Shown piece by piece: positions 1-7,353 of a stretch of DNA of 12,823 nt. The position numbers were made by a program, and so were the translations under genes. The first letter of the stretch is position 1, and each line of letters opens with the position of its first letter. The stretch covers positions 1-12,823 of the forward strand of contig SYBY01000100.1 of assembly GCA_005788585.1 (NCBI GenBank), read 5' to 3'. Below the pieces are notes generated by a model, which was not told where the DNA came from, did no database searches, and saw only the letters and a program-made list of their open reading frames with translations. The DNA is from Actinomycetota bacterium (lineage in GTDB: Bacteria; Actinomycetota; Thermoleophilia; Solirubrobacterales; Solirubrobacteraceae).

Positions 1-113
1 AGGATGCCCCGCAGCGAGCCGCCGGGCCCCGGCGGGTCCGGCAGCGACGACGGGCCGCCCGTGACAGGGGCGGCCCGTGGCGTGGACGCGGGTGCGGCGG
101 GTGCCGGGCGCAT
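1..113 (-). CDS. Possible N-terminus of AroA (EPSP synthase), partial
   Basis: An ATG at 113 opens a frame that stays open for 37 codons to the left window edge, 8 bases after the lepB stop. The start of the product is rich in Pro, Ala and Gly; the last residues visible read GGSLRGI. Many 3-phosphoshikimate 1-carboxyvinyltransferases have a short leader and then a segment like 'G-x-L-R-G-x-L-x-V-P-G-D-K-S', so this could be the start of AroA (shikimate pathway, phosphoenolpyruvate transfer to shikimate-3-phosphate). The diagnostic PGDKS motif would lie just outside the window and is not seen. The ribosome binding site is poor: GGAG sits only two bases before the ATG. A perfect hairpin (50-78) lies inside this frame. 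In DNA this GC-rich a 37-codon open frame can occur by chance, so the call is tentative. Confidence 0.35.
   Translation of the reverse strand, partial: MRPAPAAPASTPRAAPVTGGPSSLPDPPGPGGSLRGI
50..78. repeat. Perfect 11-bp inverted repeat downstream of lepB
   Basis: Arms at 50-60 (acgggccgccc) and 68-78 (gggcggcccgt) are perfectly complementary around a 7-base loop. The hairpin begins about 43 bases after the lepB stop codon. No T-rich run follows it on the minus strand, so it is not a classical intrinsic terminator, though high-GC genomes often lack the U-tract. If the adjacent partial frame is real, the hairpin lies inside that coding sequence and would not be a terminator. Confidence 0.45.
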
Positions 114-121
114 GGCTCCGC

Positions 122-1156
122 TCAGCGGATGCGGTCGCCGATGCGCCCCCAGCGCGCCGCCGTCACGAAACGGGGAAAGGCGGCGTCCAGGTCGCGCTTG
201 TCGTACGAATAGTAGATGAACAGCGGCTTGCCGCGGATGACCCGGCGGGGGATGGGCCCCATGTAGCGCGAGTCCAGCGACTGGTCGCGGTTGTCGCCCA
301 TCAGCCAGTAGTGGCCGGCGGGCACCACCAGCGGGCCCCAGTTGTTGCGCGAGGGACGGTACTGACGCGGGTTCACCGTGGAAAGCAGCAGCGGCAGGTG
401 GTTCTGCGCGCCGTACATCTCGCGGCGGATGGAGGGGTCCATCAGCCCGAAGCCCTCCATGTCGATGGGCTCGTCGAACCCCTGGCCGTAGTGCGCGTAC
501 GGCTCCGCCACCTGGCTTCCGTTGCGGAACAGCACCCCGTCCGTCATCTGCAGCGTGTCGCCCGGCGTGCCGATGACCCGCTTGACCACGTCGATCTGCG
601 GCTCGTTGTACGTGGGGCGAAACACCACGATCTCGCCGCGCCGCGGGTCGCGCAGGGCGGGCAGCTTGATGTCGGAGAAGGGGATGGTGGCGCCGAACAG
701 GGCGTTGTTGGCCATCAGGTAGTCGCCCACCAGCAGCGTGTCCTCCATGCTCTCGGAGGGGATGGAGTACGCCGTGATGAGGAACGTGCGGATGACGAAG
801 AACAGCAGGATGGCCGCGCCCACCGACTTGATCCACTCGATGAGGCCGCCGGGCTGCGAGGCGCCGCCTTTGCCCGCTTCCTTGTCCTTGCCGCGCGCCT
901 TGTCGCGGGCGCGCTGCTGCTCCTTGCTGCGCAGCGAGCCCACGAGCTCCTTGCGCTCTGCCGGGGCGGGCGGGGCCGCGGGCTCCGGCGCGGCCGCGGA
1001 CGAAGCCTCTGCCGCGGACGCCTGGCCCAGCGTGGGATCGGAGCCCGCGGGGGGCAGGACGACGGTGCGGTCCGCGTCGTCTCCGGGCAAGGCGGCGGGG
1101 CCGTCTACGGGCGATGCGCCGCCGGGCGTGCCCTTGCGGCTGCGGGATTTGGCCAC
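122..1156 (-). CDS. lepB: Signal peptidase I
   Basis: Type I signal peptidase, a membrane-anchored Ser/Lys protease that removes signal peptides from secreted proteins on the outer face of the inner membrane; 344 residues from the GTG at 1156. Residues 1-105 are a cytoplasmic low-complexity region, first Pro/Ala-rich, then strongly basic and charged around 75-97. One membrane segment spans about 111-130. The catalytic motif SIPSESM (131-137) puts the nucleophile at Ser136. The general-base motif is VVKRVIGTPGD (190-200), Lys192. The GDNRDQSLDSRYMG box is at 287-300. All family motifs are intact. The GTG start is chosen because the product MAKSRSRKG is a plausible beginning; upstream in the same frame the sequence looks non-coding, and the ribosome binding site is weak. 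The C-terminal style (PLFIYYSYD, then RWGRIG) resembles Gemmatimonadota homologues as I remember them. The neighbouring operon is unrelated in function. Confidence 0.93.
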   Translation of the reverse strand: MAKSRSRKGTPGGASPVDGPAALPGDDADRTVVLPPAGSDPTLGQASAAEASSAAAPEPAAPPAPAERKELVGSLRSKEQQRARDKARGKDKEAGKGGASQPGGLIEWIKSVGAAILLFFVIRTFLITAYSIPSESMEDTLLVGDYLMANNALFGATIPFSDIKLPALRDPRRGEIVVFRPTYNEPQIDVVKRVIGTPGDTLQMTDGVLFRNGSQVAEPYAHYGQGFDEPIDMEGFGLMDPSIRREMYGAQNHLPLLLSTVNPRQYRPSRNNWGPLVVPAGHYWLMGDNRDQSLDSRYMGPIPRRVIRGKPLFIYYSYDKRDLDAAFPRFVTAARWGRIGDRIR

Positions 1157-2796
1157 GATCTGCGATCTATCTCTGGACGTCCGCGCGGGGAGAAGGGCGC
1201 CGATGTGCCGCCCCGGCGGGCCGTGCGGGTGAACCGATGAATATCCGGCCCGCGGCCGCCGTGCACAACCGCGAGGCGCGTTCCGTACGCCGGTGCCCCC
1301 CGAAAGTTTCCCGCCGCGCGCCGTCCCGCGCGGACCGGCCGGTTCTCCCGCAGCAGGTGCCCGACACGGCGCGCGGGGGGACCGAACAGGCCGCCCAGGC
1401 GGGTGGGGAGCCGACCGGGCGGAGCGTCGGAGTCGGCGAGGACCAGGGCCGCCGTGCCGCCCGCGAGCGCGAGGACGAACGCGACGACGATGCCGACGAT
1501 GAGCAGCACGCCGAACCCGCGCACCATCGGGACCGGCGAGAGCAGGAGGACGAGGAAGCCCGCGATCGTGGCGGCTGCGGCCGTGGCCACGGTGGGCGCA
1601 CCGAGCGCGGCGGCACGCTTCGCCGCTGGTTCGGCGCGAAGGCCGTCGCGCCGCCGCACCTCTTCGACGCGGGCCTGCAGCTGGATGGCGTAGTCGACCG
1701 CGAGGCCGATGAGGACCGGCAGGACGGCGATGGCGGCGATCGTCAGGGGTTGGCCCGCGAGCGAAAGCGCACCGAAGGTGATCCCCGCGGCACCCACGGC
1801 GACGCCGAGCGGCAGCAACCGGAGCCGGCTTGAGAAGACCAGCGCCAGCGTCGCGGCCATGACCAGGACCGCGGCGATCAGCAGGATGATCAGCGACCGG
1901 CTGATGGCGTCCGTGAGGTCGTCGACGACGACGGGCGCGCCGGTGACGGCCACCGAGACCTGGTCGAGCGCGAACTCCGACATGGTCGTCGCCTCGCGGA
2001 TGTCGGCGATGGCCTGGCGTCGCTCGTCGTCGGAGAGGTCCGGCTTCAGGCGGACCTGGATGAGCGCCGCGTCGGGTCCCGGGAACAGGTAGGCGAAGCG
2101 CGCCTTGGGCGTCCCGGCGGGCTTGCTCGCGTCGTAAACGAGCTGCGAGATGAAGCTCGGGTCCTCCAGGTTCGGGACGCCGGTCAGCCCGTAGCGCACG
2201 GCGAGCTGCAGCAGGTCGCGCGTGAACTGCGCCTGCACGAGCTGCCGCGCCTGCAGGGCGAGCTTGTCCGCCTCGGCCTTGCTCTTGCCCTGCTTCAGCG
2301 CGAGCTGCCGGGCCGCCGTCGCCGCCCGCTCGGACTGCGCAGCCTGCCCCTGGGTGCGCTCGGCGAACCCCTGCTGGAGCTGGCGGGTCGACTCGTTGAT
2401 GAACGTGCCGGGCCCGATGACCACCTTCACCGGCTTCGTCTCGGCAATGCGCCCGCAGGGGCTCTGCGAGCCGCCCGGCGGGATCGCGCCGCGCGGGACG
2501 TTGCCCGACACGCACCCCTCGAGCCCGATGACCTTCTGCAGGTTGTCGGTGAGGATCAGCCGGTTGAGCTCCCCGCGCAGCAGCACGATGACGCTGTCCG
2601 ACCCGAACTGCTCGGCGAGATCGTCGGTGGCTTTCGCGGTGGCGCTCCCGGCGCCCACGAGCGTCTCGTTGCCGGCGTCCGGTTCGAGCCGAAGCGACAG
2701 CCCGGCCCCGATGAGCGCAAGGATGATGCACACCGCCAGCACCGGCCGCGGCCGCCGGGCGGCGAACGCGGCCAGCGCGTGCAGGGGCCGGCTCAC
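1105..2796 (-). CDS. MMPL/RND-family transporter, N-terminal half only (3' end replaced)
   Basis: Inner-membrane transporter of the MMPL/RND type, proton-driven exporters of lipids and other hydrophobic compounds. The GTG start at 2796 overlaps the MCE6 stop by GTGA. Membrane segment 1 is at about 17-37, followed by a large extracytoplasmic domain (38-299) with a charged helical hairpin near 140-195. Segments 2-6 lie at about 301-321, 327-347, 351-371, 398-420 and 427-453. The segment-4 motif GLAVDYA (364-370) carries the Asp368-Tyr369 pair expected for proton relay. This is exactly one of the two repeats of a normal transporter, which has about 12 segments and 700-1000 residues. A linker continues to about residue 495 (position 1312). 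Residues 496-563 are low-complexity, match no transporter feature, and are read through the putative lepB promoter and 52 bases of lepB. The encoded product as seen here is therefore truncated and probably not functional as such. Placement suggests it acts with the MCE system. Confidence 0.8.
   Translation of the reverse strand: MSRPLHALAAFAARRPRPVLAVCIILALIGAGLSLRLEPDAGNETLVGAGSATAKATDDLAEQFGSDSVIVLLRGELNRLILTDNLQKVIGLEGCVSGNVPRGAIPPGGSQSPCGRIAETKPVKVVIGPGTFINESTRQLQQGFAERTQGQAAQSERAATAARQLALKQGKSKAEADKLALQARQLVQAQFTRDLLQLAVRYGLTGVPNLEDPSFISQLVYDASKPAGTPKARFAYLFPGPDAALIQVRLKPDLSDDERRQAIADIREATTMSEFALDQVSVAVTGAPVVVDDLTDAISRSLIILLIAAVLVMAATLALVFSSRLRLLPLGVAVGAAGITFGALSLAGQPLTIAAIAVLPVLIGLAVDYAIQLQARVEEVRRRDGLRAEPAAKRAAALGAPTVATAAAATIAGFLVLLLSPVPMVRGFGVLLIVGIVVAFVLALAGGTAALVLADSDAPPGRLPTRLGGLFGPPARRVGHLLRENRPVRAGRRAAGNFRGAPAYGTRLAVVHGGRGPDIHRFTRTARRGGTSAPFSPRGRPEIDRRSWPNPAAARARPAAHRP
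1240..1268 (-). promoter_or_regulatory. Possible sigma-70-type promoter for lepB
   Basis: On the minus strand TTGTGC (1268-1263) and GATATT (1245-1240) are separated by exactly 17 bases. They match the consensus -35 at 3 of 6 and the -10 at 4 of 6 positions. GATATT lies in the only AT-rich patch of this leader. Transcription would start near 1233, leaving a leader of about 75 bases before the lepB GTG. This competes with the ECF-type candidate just upstream; both may be real or neither. Confidence 0.3.
1286..1312 (-). promoter_or_regulatory. Possible ECF-sigma-type promoter upstream of lepB
   Basis: The minus strand reads GGGAAAC (1312-1306), 16 bases, then CGTA (1289-1286). This is the spacing and sequence class of extracytoplasmic-function sigma promoters (-35 GAAAC, -10 CGTA, as for Bacillus SigW). 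Control of a signal peptidase by an envelope-stress sigma factor would make sense, but that is inference. The element begins exactly where MMPL-like coding sequence ends, which supports 1157-1312 being the native lepB upstream region. Apart from the two promoter candidates I see nothing else in 1157-1312. Confidence 0.4.
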
Positions 2797-4328
2797 GGCT
2801 GCGGCGAGGGCGCCGGCGGCACCTCAGTGCTGCTCGGCGCAACGGGCACCTGCGGGAAGTCCGTGGCCGAGCCGCCGGTCGTGAACTGACCCTGCTTGCG
2901 GCAGGCCGGGGCGGGGACGGTGTTGTCGGGCCCGGGGAACGCGGTGGCGCGAACGGTGTCGAGCAGCTTTTGCGGATCGTCCGTGAGCTGACTCAGTGCG
3001 CCCGGATCGCTGGACAGGGCCGGATCCGGGCGACCGCACTGGCGGGCCTCGTAGATGCCCATACCCTGCGCCAGCTTCTGGAACGCCAACGGGAACGGGT
3101 ACGGGTTGGGTCGGCTGGAGCCCAACCGTCCCGGGTACGCGGCGAGGCTATCGGGCGAGACCGGCGACGGCGTGATGTTGAAGTAGTTGACGCGGTTGCC
3201 CTCCAGACGATCGAACGCCTGGGTCGCGGCCGTCGTGTTGCCGAGGAACGCGCGGACATCGTCGCGGTACGCGCCGACGAACGACAGCAGCGGGTTGAGC
3301 TGCTTGAGCGCGGGGTCGAAGACGCCCAGGAACGGGCCGAGCTCGTCCAAGAAGCGCTGCGTGGCCGGCAATCCATCCTCGGCCTCATCGAACAGCGGTC
3401 CCAGGTCGGTGAACAGCGCGTTGAGGTCCGGGGCGACGTCCGCCACCAGTTCGAGCGTCGGGCCCGCCGCCTCGGCGGCCGGGGTCAGCTGGCGCACCAG
3501 CGGCTCGGTGTCGCGTGCGAACCGGTCCAGGCGGCGCAGTGTCGCGGTCGCCTCGGTCTGGAACGTGGGTAGCGCGCGGAAGGTCTCCTGCAGCTCCTCA
3601 TTGCGATCCGCCGTCACCTGGAAGACGCGGTTGGAGTTCGTGATGAGGCCTGAGAGCTGGCCGCGCTGCTCGGAGAGGGCGCCGAACACCTCACCGGTGT
3701 CGCGGACGAGTTGCTGGACGGCGTTCGTCTGCGAGTTGAGGATGTCGATGACCTCGCGCGTGTCCTCAGAGAACGGCTCAAGGAAGCCCAGCGCCTGGTT
3801 GAGGTCCGCCCCGCGTCCGGCGACGGCCTCAGCCTGCGCCTGCTGCCAGACCTGCAGCGCCCGGCGCGTCTCCGGATCGAACGCGCGGGTGATCTCGTCG
3901 AGCTCGACGGTCTCCTGGGTCTGCTGCGGCGGGAGCGTCGCGCTCTCCGCCAAGTTGCCCTGCGAGCGGTCTCCCGGCGACAGCTCGACGTAGGTCTCCC
4001 CGAGCAGCGTCTTCTGGCGCAGCGTCGCGCGGCTGTTGGCCGGCACCGGCGCGTACTGCTCGTCGATTTCGACGGTCACCGCCGTCGTGCCGTCGGGACT
4101 GTTGACGATGGTCTTGACCTTGCCGACCGGCACGCCGGAGATCCGCACGTCAGCCTCACTTGAGAGCTGGTTGGCCTCCGTGAACGTGATGTCGAAGCGG
4201 TAGCCCTTCGGCTTGAGCGGAACGGGTCCGCCAAACGACAGCCACAGGAACAGCAGCAGGCCGAAGCACGAGAAGGCGAAGCCAACCATGACCAGGAGCC
4301 GTCCGAATGTCGGGGCTTGCTTCTGCAT
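2793..4328 (-). CDS. MCE-domain protein, sixth of six (MCE6)
   Basis: Lipid-binding subunit of an MCE transporter, 511 residues from the ATG at 4328, which overlaps the MCE5 stop as TGATG. The frame is open a further 67 codons upstream, but that part is an antisense-like Arg/Pro-rich stretch inside MCE5, so the overlapping ATG is preferred. A membrane anchor lies at about 11-32, a single MCE domain at about 42-119 (VRISGVPVGKV at 61-71; ETYVELSPGD ending it), the family motif at the start of the helical region (VELDEITRAFD, 141-151), and mostly amphipathic helix to about 365. The C-terminal region holds an NPYP motif (408-411), Cys431 and Cys476, then a Pro-rich tail. Cys21 lies mid-membrane and is not a convincing lipobox. 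It is the only one of the six without the D-x-N-G-x-[YW]-x-R type motif. No ribosome binding site is obvious, consistent with coupling to MCE5. Confidence 0.92.
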   Translation of the reverse strand: MQKQAPTFGRLLVMVGFAFSCFGLLLFLWLSFGGPVPLKPKGYRFDITFTEANQLSSEADVRISGVPVGKVKTIVNSPDGTTAVTVEIDEQYAPVPANSRATLRQKTLLGETYVELSPGDRSQGNLAESATLPPQQTQETVELDEITRAFDPETRRALQVWQQAQAEAVAGRGADLNQALGFLEPFSEDTREVIDILNSQTNAVQQLVRDTGEVFGALSEQRGQLSGLITNSNRVFQVTADRNEELQETFRALPTFQTEATATLRRLDRFARDTEPLVRQLTPAAEAAGPTLELVADVAPDLNALFTDLGPLFDEAEDGLPATQRFLDELGPFLGVFDPALKQLNPLLSFVGAYRDDVRAFLGNTTAATQAFDRLEGNRVNYFNITPSPVSPDSLAAYPGRLGSSRPNPYPFPLAFQKLAQGMGIYEARQCGRPDPALSSDPGALSQLTDDPQKLLDTVRATAFPGPDNTVPAPACRKQGQFTTGGSATDFPQVPVAPSSTEVPPAPSPQP

Positions 4329-5653
4329 CAGCAGCTCAGCACACCGTTGGTGCGGGTCGCCGTCGGGAAGTTCGAGAGCCGCGTGACCGCATCGAGGAGC
4401 GGGTTCGTCTCGCGGAACGTGTTCTGCAGGCCTTCGATACCACCGCATGTCGCGACGGCGAGGCCACGACGCACGGGGCCGTTGCCGTCCTGCGTCGAGA
4501 ACACTGACGCGCTGGAGTGGTTCAGCCACGCCAGCCAGAACAGGTAGCCCTCCTCGGACCCTGCCGGGTTGAACGCCAGCGCGTTGAAGAAGCCGTTGAG
4601 CACCTCGAGCGACCGGTCGAGCGCCGGAGTGTCGACCGCGAGGTCTGCGGCGGCCTGCTGCGTGGAGCGCGCCGTGGGCTGCACGTCGCGGGCGAACGGC
4701 CGCAGCTGGTTCTCGATCACCGGCGTCGTCTCCTTCAGGAACTCCTGGCTGGCCTTGGAGGTGCCCTCCAGCGCGCGGGCACCGGGACGCAGCTCTTCCA
4801 GCGTCGGACCGAGGTCCGACGCGAAGGTGTCGAGCTTCTCCAGCGCGCCCCGGGTGTCCTCCAGGCTGGCGGGCAGCTCCCGGATCGTTTCGCGCAGGGC
4901 CTGGTCCTGCTCGGCGAACGCGGCGAAGACACGATCCGATGCGGCGACCAGCGACGTGAGCTGCTGGTCCTTCTCGCCGATGGCCTCCGCGACGAGGCGG
5001 AAGTTGCGGGTCACGCGGCGCACGTTCTCGCGGCGCTGCTCGAGCAGGCGCGTGATCCGGCGGATGTCCCGAGTGGTTGGCTGGAACCGGCGCAGTGACG
5101 CGCTCAGCTGCCTGTCGTTCTCGGTCAGTGCCTCCCCGGCCCCGCCGACGAGCAGCACGAGGTAGTCGCGCGTGTCCTTGTCCAGGCTGGCGAGGATCTC
5201 GTCGAACTGCACGGTGGGCTCGGTCTGAGAGGCTGGGATGACGCCGCCCTCGGGCAGCTCACCTGCGTCCGGGTTACCGGGTGACAGCTCGATGGTCATG
5301 TCCTCAAGACCGGTCTTGGGTCTCGCAAGCGCCGTGACGTCGCGGTACAGCGTCGCGTACTTCGCACGGATGCGGAGCGTGACGAGCGCACGCCCGTCCT
5401 GCAGCTCGACGTCGCCGATCTCCCCGACGGGGACGCCGGCGATGGTCACGGTCTGCCCCTGGCCCGGCGTGAAGGACTTCGCGGTCTCCATCTCGGCCTG
5501 GTACTCGACGAACTCGGTGCCGAATCCGGGAACCCAGGCAGGCAGGTAGAGCCGCTGATTGGCCAAGATGAAGCCGCCGACGACGAACGCCGCGATCACG
5601 ATGCCCGCGATCATGAGGAAGTCGCGGAAGTGGGTGCGGATGGCGCGCTTCAC
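4328..5653 (-). CDS. MCE-domain protein, fifth of six (MCE5)
   Basis: Subunit of the same MCE transporter, 441 residues. The GTG start at 5653 overlaps the MCE4 stop by GTGA and has a good ribosome binding site, GGGAGG at 5665-5660, six bases upstream. An N-terminal anchor lies at about 13-31, then a short Pro-rich spacer, an MCE domain at about 48-125 (VTIAGVPVGEIGDVEL around 69-84; MTIELSPGN near its end), the helical-region entry motif VQFDEILASLD (148-158), and a strongly charged coiled-coil-like helical region (about 175-345). The C-terminal segment has QDGNGPVRRG (388-397), Cys403 and a cysteine as the final residue (Cys441). It is the shortest of the six, with no disordered tail. The fifth gene of mycobacterial mce operons (mceE) is a lipoprotein, but no lipobox is present here, so position in the operon does not predict the same role. 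Confidence 0.92.
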   Translation of the reverse strand: MKRAIRTHFRDFLMIAGIVIAAFVVGGFILANQRLYLPAWVPGFGTEFVEYQAEMETAKSFTPGQGQTVTIAGVPVGEIGDVELQDGRALVTLRIRAKYATLYRDVTALARPKTGLEDMTIELSPGNPDAGELPEGGVIPASQTEPTVQFDEILASLDKDTRDYLVLLVGGAGEALTENDRQLSASLRRFQPTTRDIRRITRLLEQRRENVRRVTRNFRLVAEAIGEKDQQLTSLVAASDRVFAAFAEQDQALRETIRELPASLEDTRGALEKLDTFASDLGPTLEELRPGARALEGTSKASQEFLKETTPVIENQLRPFARDVQPTARSTQQAAADLAVDTPALDRSLEVLNGFFNALAFNPAGSEEGYLFWLAWLNHSSASVFSTQDGNGPVRRGLAVATCGGIEGLQNTFRETNPLLDAVTRLSNFPTATRTNGVLSC

Positions 5654-7353
5654 TTGCCGCCTCCCGACCGGAGCGGGTTCAAGACGCCAAGCAGACCGCT
5701 GGCCACGTCGTCGTCAGACCGCTCGCTGCGGGCGACCCGCTCGCCGTCCTTCGCCTCAGGCTTCGTGTCCGTGACCTCCGTTGCCGCTGCCTTCTCGGCG
5801 GCGCGCGGCGTCGCGGCGGCGCTCCGGGCGGCCGAGTTGCTCGCGGTGCTCGAGAGCAGCACCCGGCCGGGGCGCTGGGTCGTGCCATCCGCCGGTCCGG
5901 TTCGCGCGCTGTTGAGGTTCGGGCGCTGCTGGTCCTTGCACGGCGCGTCGAAGTTCTGCGGCGGGAGCGCGGAGACCATGGCCGGGCGCGTGCCCTTCGG
6001 CGGAAGCGCGGCACTGCCGTAGAGCTTCTCATCCTGCAGCGGCACCTGGCCGGTCTCGACCCGGTATGTCCCGCCGATCGTCGCGCGGATCCATTGCCCG
6101 TTGCCGTCGAAGTTCTGCGACTCGCCGTTGAATCCGGCCAGGGCGTAGAAGAACTCCTTGTAGTTCGAGACCCCTGTCGACCGCGGCCCGTCTTCGATCG
6201 CGATGACGCCGGTCGGCAGCAACACCTTCGACGCGCACTGTGCGAGGAGGTCCTGCTGCTCCAGGAGTCCGAGCGTGCTGTTCCCGGTCTTGGCGAGGTT
6301 CTCGGTCGTCGGCGCAAGGATCCCGGTCAGACCCTGCAGCTCCTCGGGCGACAGGAGCGCCGTCGCCTGCGAGATCCACGGGCGCGCGGCGTCGATCGTC
6401 GCCTGCGTCTCTTCGACCCCCGGCAGGATCTCGCGGGCGAACGCCCGGGTCGGCGGGAACGCCGCGTTCAGGGCGGTGAGCGTCGAGTTCGCGACCTTCA
6501 GGGTCCCGGGCAGCTCGGCGATCGTCTCCCCGAGCGCGTCGCTCTCATCGGCAAACGCGGACACCGTACGGTTGAAATTCACCACGACGCTCTGTAGCGC
6601 GGCGGTATCCCCGCTCAGGGAGCGGCTCAGCCGGTCCAGGGCCTTGATGGTCGCCGACACGTCGTTGCCGTCGCCGACGATGGCCGAGTTGACCACCGCT
6701 GTCCCCCGGGCGGCGCCCGGCGCATCACGCAGGCTGTCGTTCAGCGCCTGGGCAGCAGTCTTGCCACGGACTGACGGGTCCTGAGACTCGTCGTCCTCGG
6801 CGACCGGCTCGTTGGTCAGACCGTCACCGAAGCCCTGCAGCAGTCCCTGCAGGTCCTCGCGCGTGGACTGCTGCAGCGAGGTCAGCACCTGGTCGAGCTG
6901 GACCGGCGTGGCCGTCTGGGTCAGCGGGACCGTGTCCCCCGTGCCCAGGGACGGCCGGCCCGGTGTGCCGGGGCTCAGCTCGACGAAGTAGTTGCCCTCC
7001 AGGAAGATCCGCGGCCGGATCTTCAGCTCGGCGTCCTTATGGATGGGCAGGCCCTCCTCGTCGATCTCCATCTCGACGACGCTGGCCTGAGTGCCGTTCT
7101 GGGCCGACACGCCTGTCACCTTGCCGACGTCCACGCCGGCGATGCGCACCGGCATGTTCGCCCGCACGCCGTTGGACGTCTGGAAGACCGCCTGGAGCTT
7201 GAAGGACGTCGTGAGCGGGTTGTCCTTGCGGAACGCCAGATAGCACGCGAGGAGGATCACGAGCAGCGCGACCACGCCCACCGTCACCGGGTTGGCGCCG
7301 GTCCGGTCCTTGCGCAGGACGCGCGGCCGTTCCTGTTTCGATGCGCGGGCCAT
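5650..7353 (-). CDS. MCE-domain protein, fourth of six (MCE4), long disordered tail
   Basis: Subunit of the same MCE transporter, 567 residues from the ATG at 7353, which overlaps the MCE3 stop as TGATG. A GTG immediately before it is an alternative start. GGAGG at 7366-7362 lies eight bases from the ATG and five from the GTG, slightly favouring ATG. A basic N-terminus is followed by an anchor at about 23-41, an MCE domain at about 50-128 (VRIAGVDVGKV; NYFVELSPG), the entry motif VQLDQVLTSL (151-160), an acidic insert near 183-192, then helices to about 375. The C-terminal domain contains Cys373, NFDGNGQWIRA (414-424) and Cys472. From about 475 a low-complexity Ala/Thr/Lys tail ends in a short hydrophobic segment, VASGLLGVLNPL (550-561). 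Cys37 sits in an LLAC context inside the anchor, a weak lipobox that I do not rely on. Confidence 0.92.
   Translation of the reverse strand: MARASKQERPRVLRKDRTGANPVTVGVVALLVILLACYLAFRKDNPLTTSFKLQAVFQTSNGVRANMPVRIAGVDVGKVTGVSAQNGTQASVVEMEIDEEGLPIHKDAELKIRPRIFLEGNYFVELSPGTPGRPSLGTGDTVPLTQTATPVQLDQVLTSLQQSTREDLQGLLQGFGDGLTNEPVAEDDESQDPSVRGKTAAQALNDSLRDAPGAARGTAVVNSAIVGDGNDVSATIKALDRLSRSLSGDTAALQSVVVNFNRTVSAFADESDALGETIAELPGTLKVANSTLTALNAAFPPTRAFAREILPGVEETQATIDAARPWISQATALLSPEELQGLTGILAPTTENLAKTGNSTLGLLEQQDLLAQCASKVLLPTGVIAIEDGPRSTGVSNYKEFFYALAGFNGESQNFDGNGQWIRATIGGTYRVETGQVPLQDEKLYGSAALPPKGTRPAMVSALPPQNFDAPCKDQQRPNLNSARTGPADGTTQRPGRVLLSSTASNSAARSAAATPRAAEKAAATEVTDTKPEAKDGERVARSERSDDDVASGLLGVLNPLRSGGGK

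Noticed and set aside
21..33. GC-rich palindrome gccggg-c-cccggc
   Set aside because: Its one-base spacer cannot form a hairpin loop, and such sequences are expected by chance at this GC content.
77..1240. Long plus-strand open frame of 387 codons
   Set aside because: It is antisense to lepB, has low-complexity Arg/Val/Ala composition and no recognisable domain; such frames are common in DNA of this GC content.
122..2842. One 906-codon minus-strand frame that could be read as a large fusion protein ending in signal peptidase I
   Set aside because: Codons above 1156 are an Arg/Ala/Pro-rich shadow of the MMPL gene in another frame; only the part from 1156 down is a real gene.
4260..4275. Cys21 of MCE6 as a lipoprotein cysteine
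   Set aside because: It lies in the middle of the anchor, with more than ten hydrophobic residues after it, and -3 is Ala.
4329..4529. Longer N-terminus for MCE6
   Set aside because: The extra 67 residues overlap MCE5, look like shadow sequence, and would bury the membrane anchor; the TGATG start fits the rest of the operon.
7242..7253. Lipobox-like LLAC in MCE4 (Cys37), suggesting a lipoprotein
   Set aside because: The hydrophobic stretch continues past the cysteine, the N-terminus is long, and position -2 is Leu; a simple membrane anchor is more likely.
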